The notes below the pieces were generated by a model. The model saw only the letters and a program-made list of their open reading frames with translations. It had not been told where the DNA came from and did not search any database. The position numbers and the translations under genes were made by a program. From Methanosarcinales archaeon (GTDB lineage: Archaea > Halobacteriota > Methanosarcinia > Methanosarcinales > Methanoperedenaceae): a stretch of 64,000 bases of DNA. Positions 63,689 through 64,000 of the stretch are shown here, piece by piece; position 1 is the stretch's first letter, and every line of letters begins with the position of its first letter. The stretch covers positions 1 through 64,000 of the forward strand of contig CAJPFJ010000028.1 in NCBI GenBank assembly GCA_905339155.1, in the 5' to 3' direction.

Positions 63689-64000
63689 TCAGAAACCCAG
63701 CTTTTCATTTACGAAAATTAAATTTATCTTTCTGTTCTCATTTATTTCCCTTTCAAAGATCAGGTATTTCCCGATCGTAGTGCCCGAATAACCAATGCTT
63801 TTCATTCGTTTATCTTCGAGAGGAAAGCAATATTCACGAATACGTTTGAATCCTTCTTCCAGTGTGGGTACGATCTTTTGGGTTCCCACGATCCAGATAA
63901 CATTGTCCGAAGAGAATGCATATGAAGGAAGAGAGCTGCCTGTCGCATTCACGATCAATACTTCACCGGTTTGTGCAACTGCATGAACACTTCCAAGGAA
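63689..64000 (-). CDS. LUD-domain protein (LutC/YkgG-like), partial
   Basis: The C-terminal part of a gene that continues past the right edge. It reads GSVHAVAQTGEVLIVNATGS, LPSYAFSSDNVIWIVGTQKI and LEEGFKRIREYCFPLEDKR. This is the LUD fold of lactate-utilisation and quinone-related proteins; many archaea have stand-alone copies. The reading frame is open to base 64000. Confidence 0.82.
   Translation of the reverse strand, partial: FLGSVHAVAQTGEVLIVNATGSSLPSYAFSSDNVIWIVGTQKIVPTLEEGFKRIREYCFPLEDKRMKSIGYSGTTIGKYLIFEREINENRKINLIFVNEKLGF

Overview
The window is archaeal. Evidence: TATA/BRE promoters just upstream of starts, two tRNA genes without encoded CCA, and archaeal core genes (proteasome-activating nucleotidase, MBF1, GatD, ArgS, a Nob1-like nuclease, an AksA/LeuA-type synthase, class III NrdD). 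A candidate tetraether lipid synthase, Isf-type iron-sulfur flavoproteins, a CXXCH haem protein and a complete class III polyhydroxyalkanoate (PHA) operon together suggest a Methanosarcinales-related archaeon, most likely of the Candidatus Methanoperedens (ANME-2d) type. No mcr or rRNA gene is present, so this placement is inference.

Layout. 0-9 kb: hypothetical genes, a candidate tetraether synthase, and a copper/redox block (Met-rich membrane ferredoxin, methyltransferase, small membrane protein, CopA). 9-12.6 kb: gene debris (rhodanese, FetB-like), a universal stress protein with no normal start codon, and a radical SAM/SPASM gene accompanied by two tiny cysteine-containing ORFs, plus CcdA. 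12.6-19.4 kb: an archaeal ATPase, an ArsR-like regulator, a redox operon with two Isf flavoproteins and two truncated genes, a Nob1-like gene, bioY with a BirA-like operator, and a permuted GTPase. 19.4-24 kb: a transposon-bracketed island holding a candidate undescribed RiPP pathway (short peptides, an RRE-radical SAM-SPASM enzyme, and a second radical SAM enzyme). 24-31.2 kb: the PHA operon (phasin-like repeat proteins, PhaE, PhaC, reductases, thiolase). 31-38.6 kb: housekeeping genes (BaiN-like flavoprotein, MobB-MoaE fusion, ArgS, glutaredoxin, NrdD).

38.6-47.4 kb is a defence/toxin island. It has a very AT-rich trio (membrane protein, Rad50/SMC-like ATPase, winged-helix protein), an AvaI/BsoBI-type restriction-modification pair, a SocA-like gene, and toxin-antitoxin cassettes (HicBA, RelE with antitoxin, and a decayed DUF4258/YgiT pair). 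Seven copies of a GGCGCC-centred hairpin repeat separate these cassettes. 47.5-64 kb is core metabolism and information processing (Nnr, MoaC, GatD, DUF1464, tRNA-Arg, tRNA-Thr, DHH phosphoesterase, AksA-like, MBF1, PAN, Roadblock, rubrerythrin, flavodoxin, QueG-like, U32, GDT1, LUD). It also holds a pair of identical 76-nt hairpin elements between moaC and gatD.

The most interesting parts are the RiPP-like locus (20.1-23.4 kb), the repeat-separated toxin-antitoxin array (44.9-47.4 kb), the AT-rich ATPase trio (38.6-41.5 kb), the radical SAM/tiny-ORF locus (9.9-11.5 kb), and the duplicated hairpins (49.5-49.8 kb).
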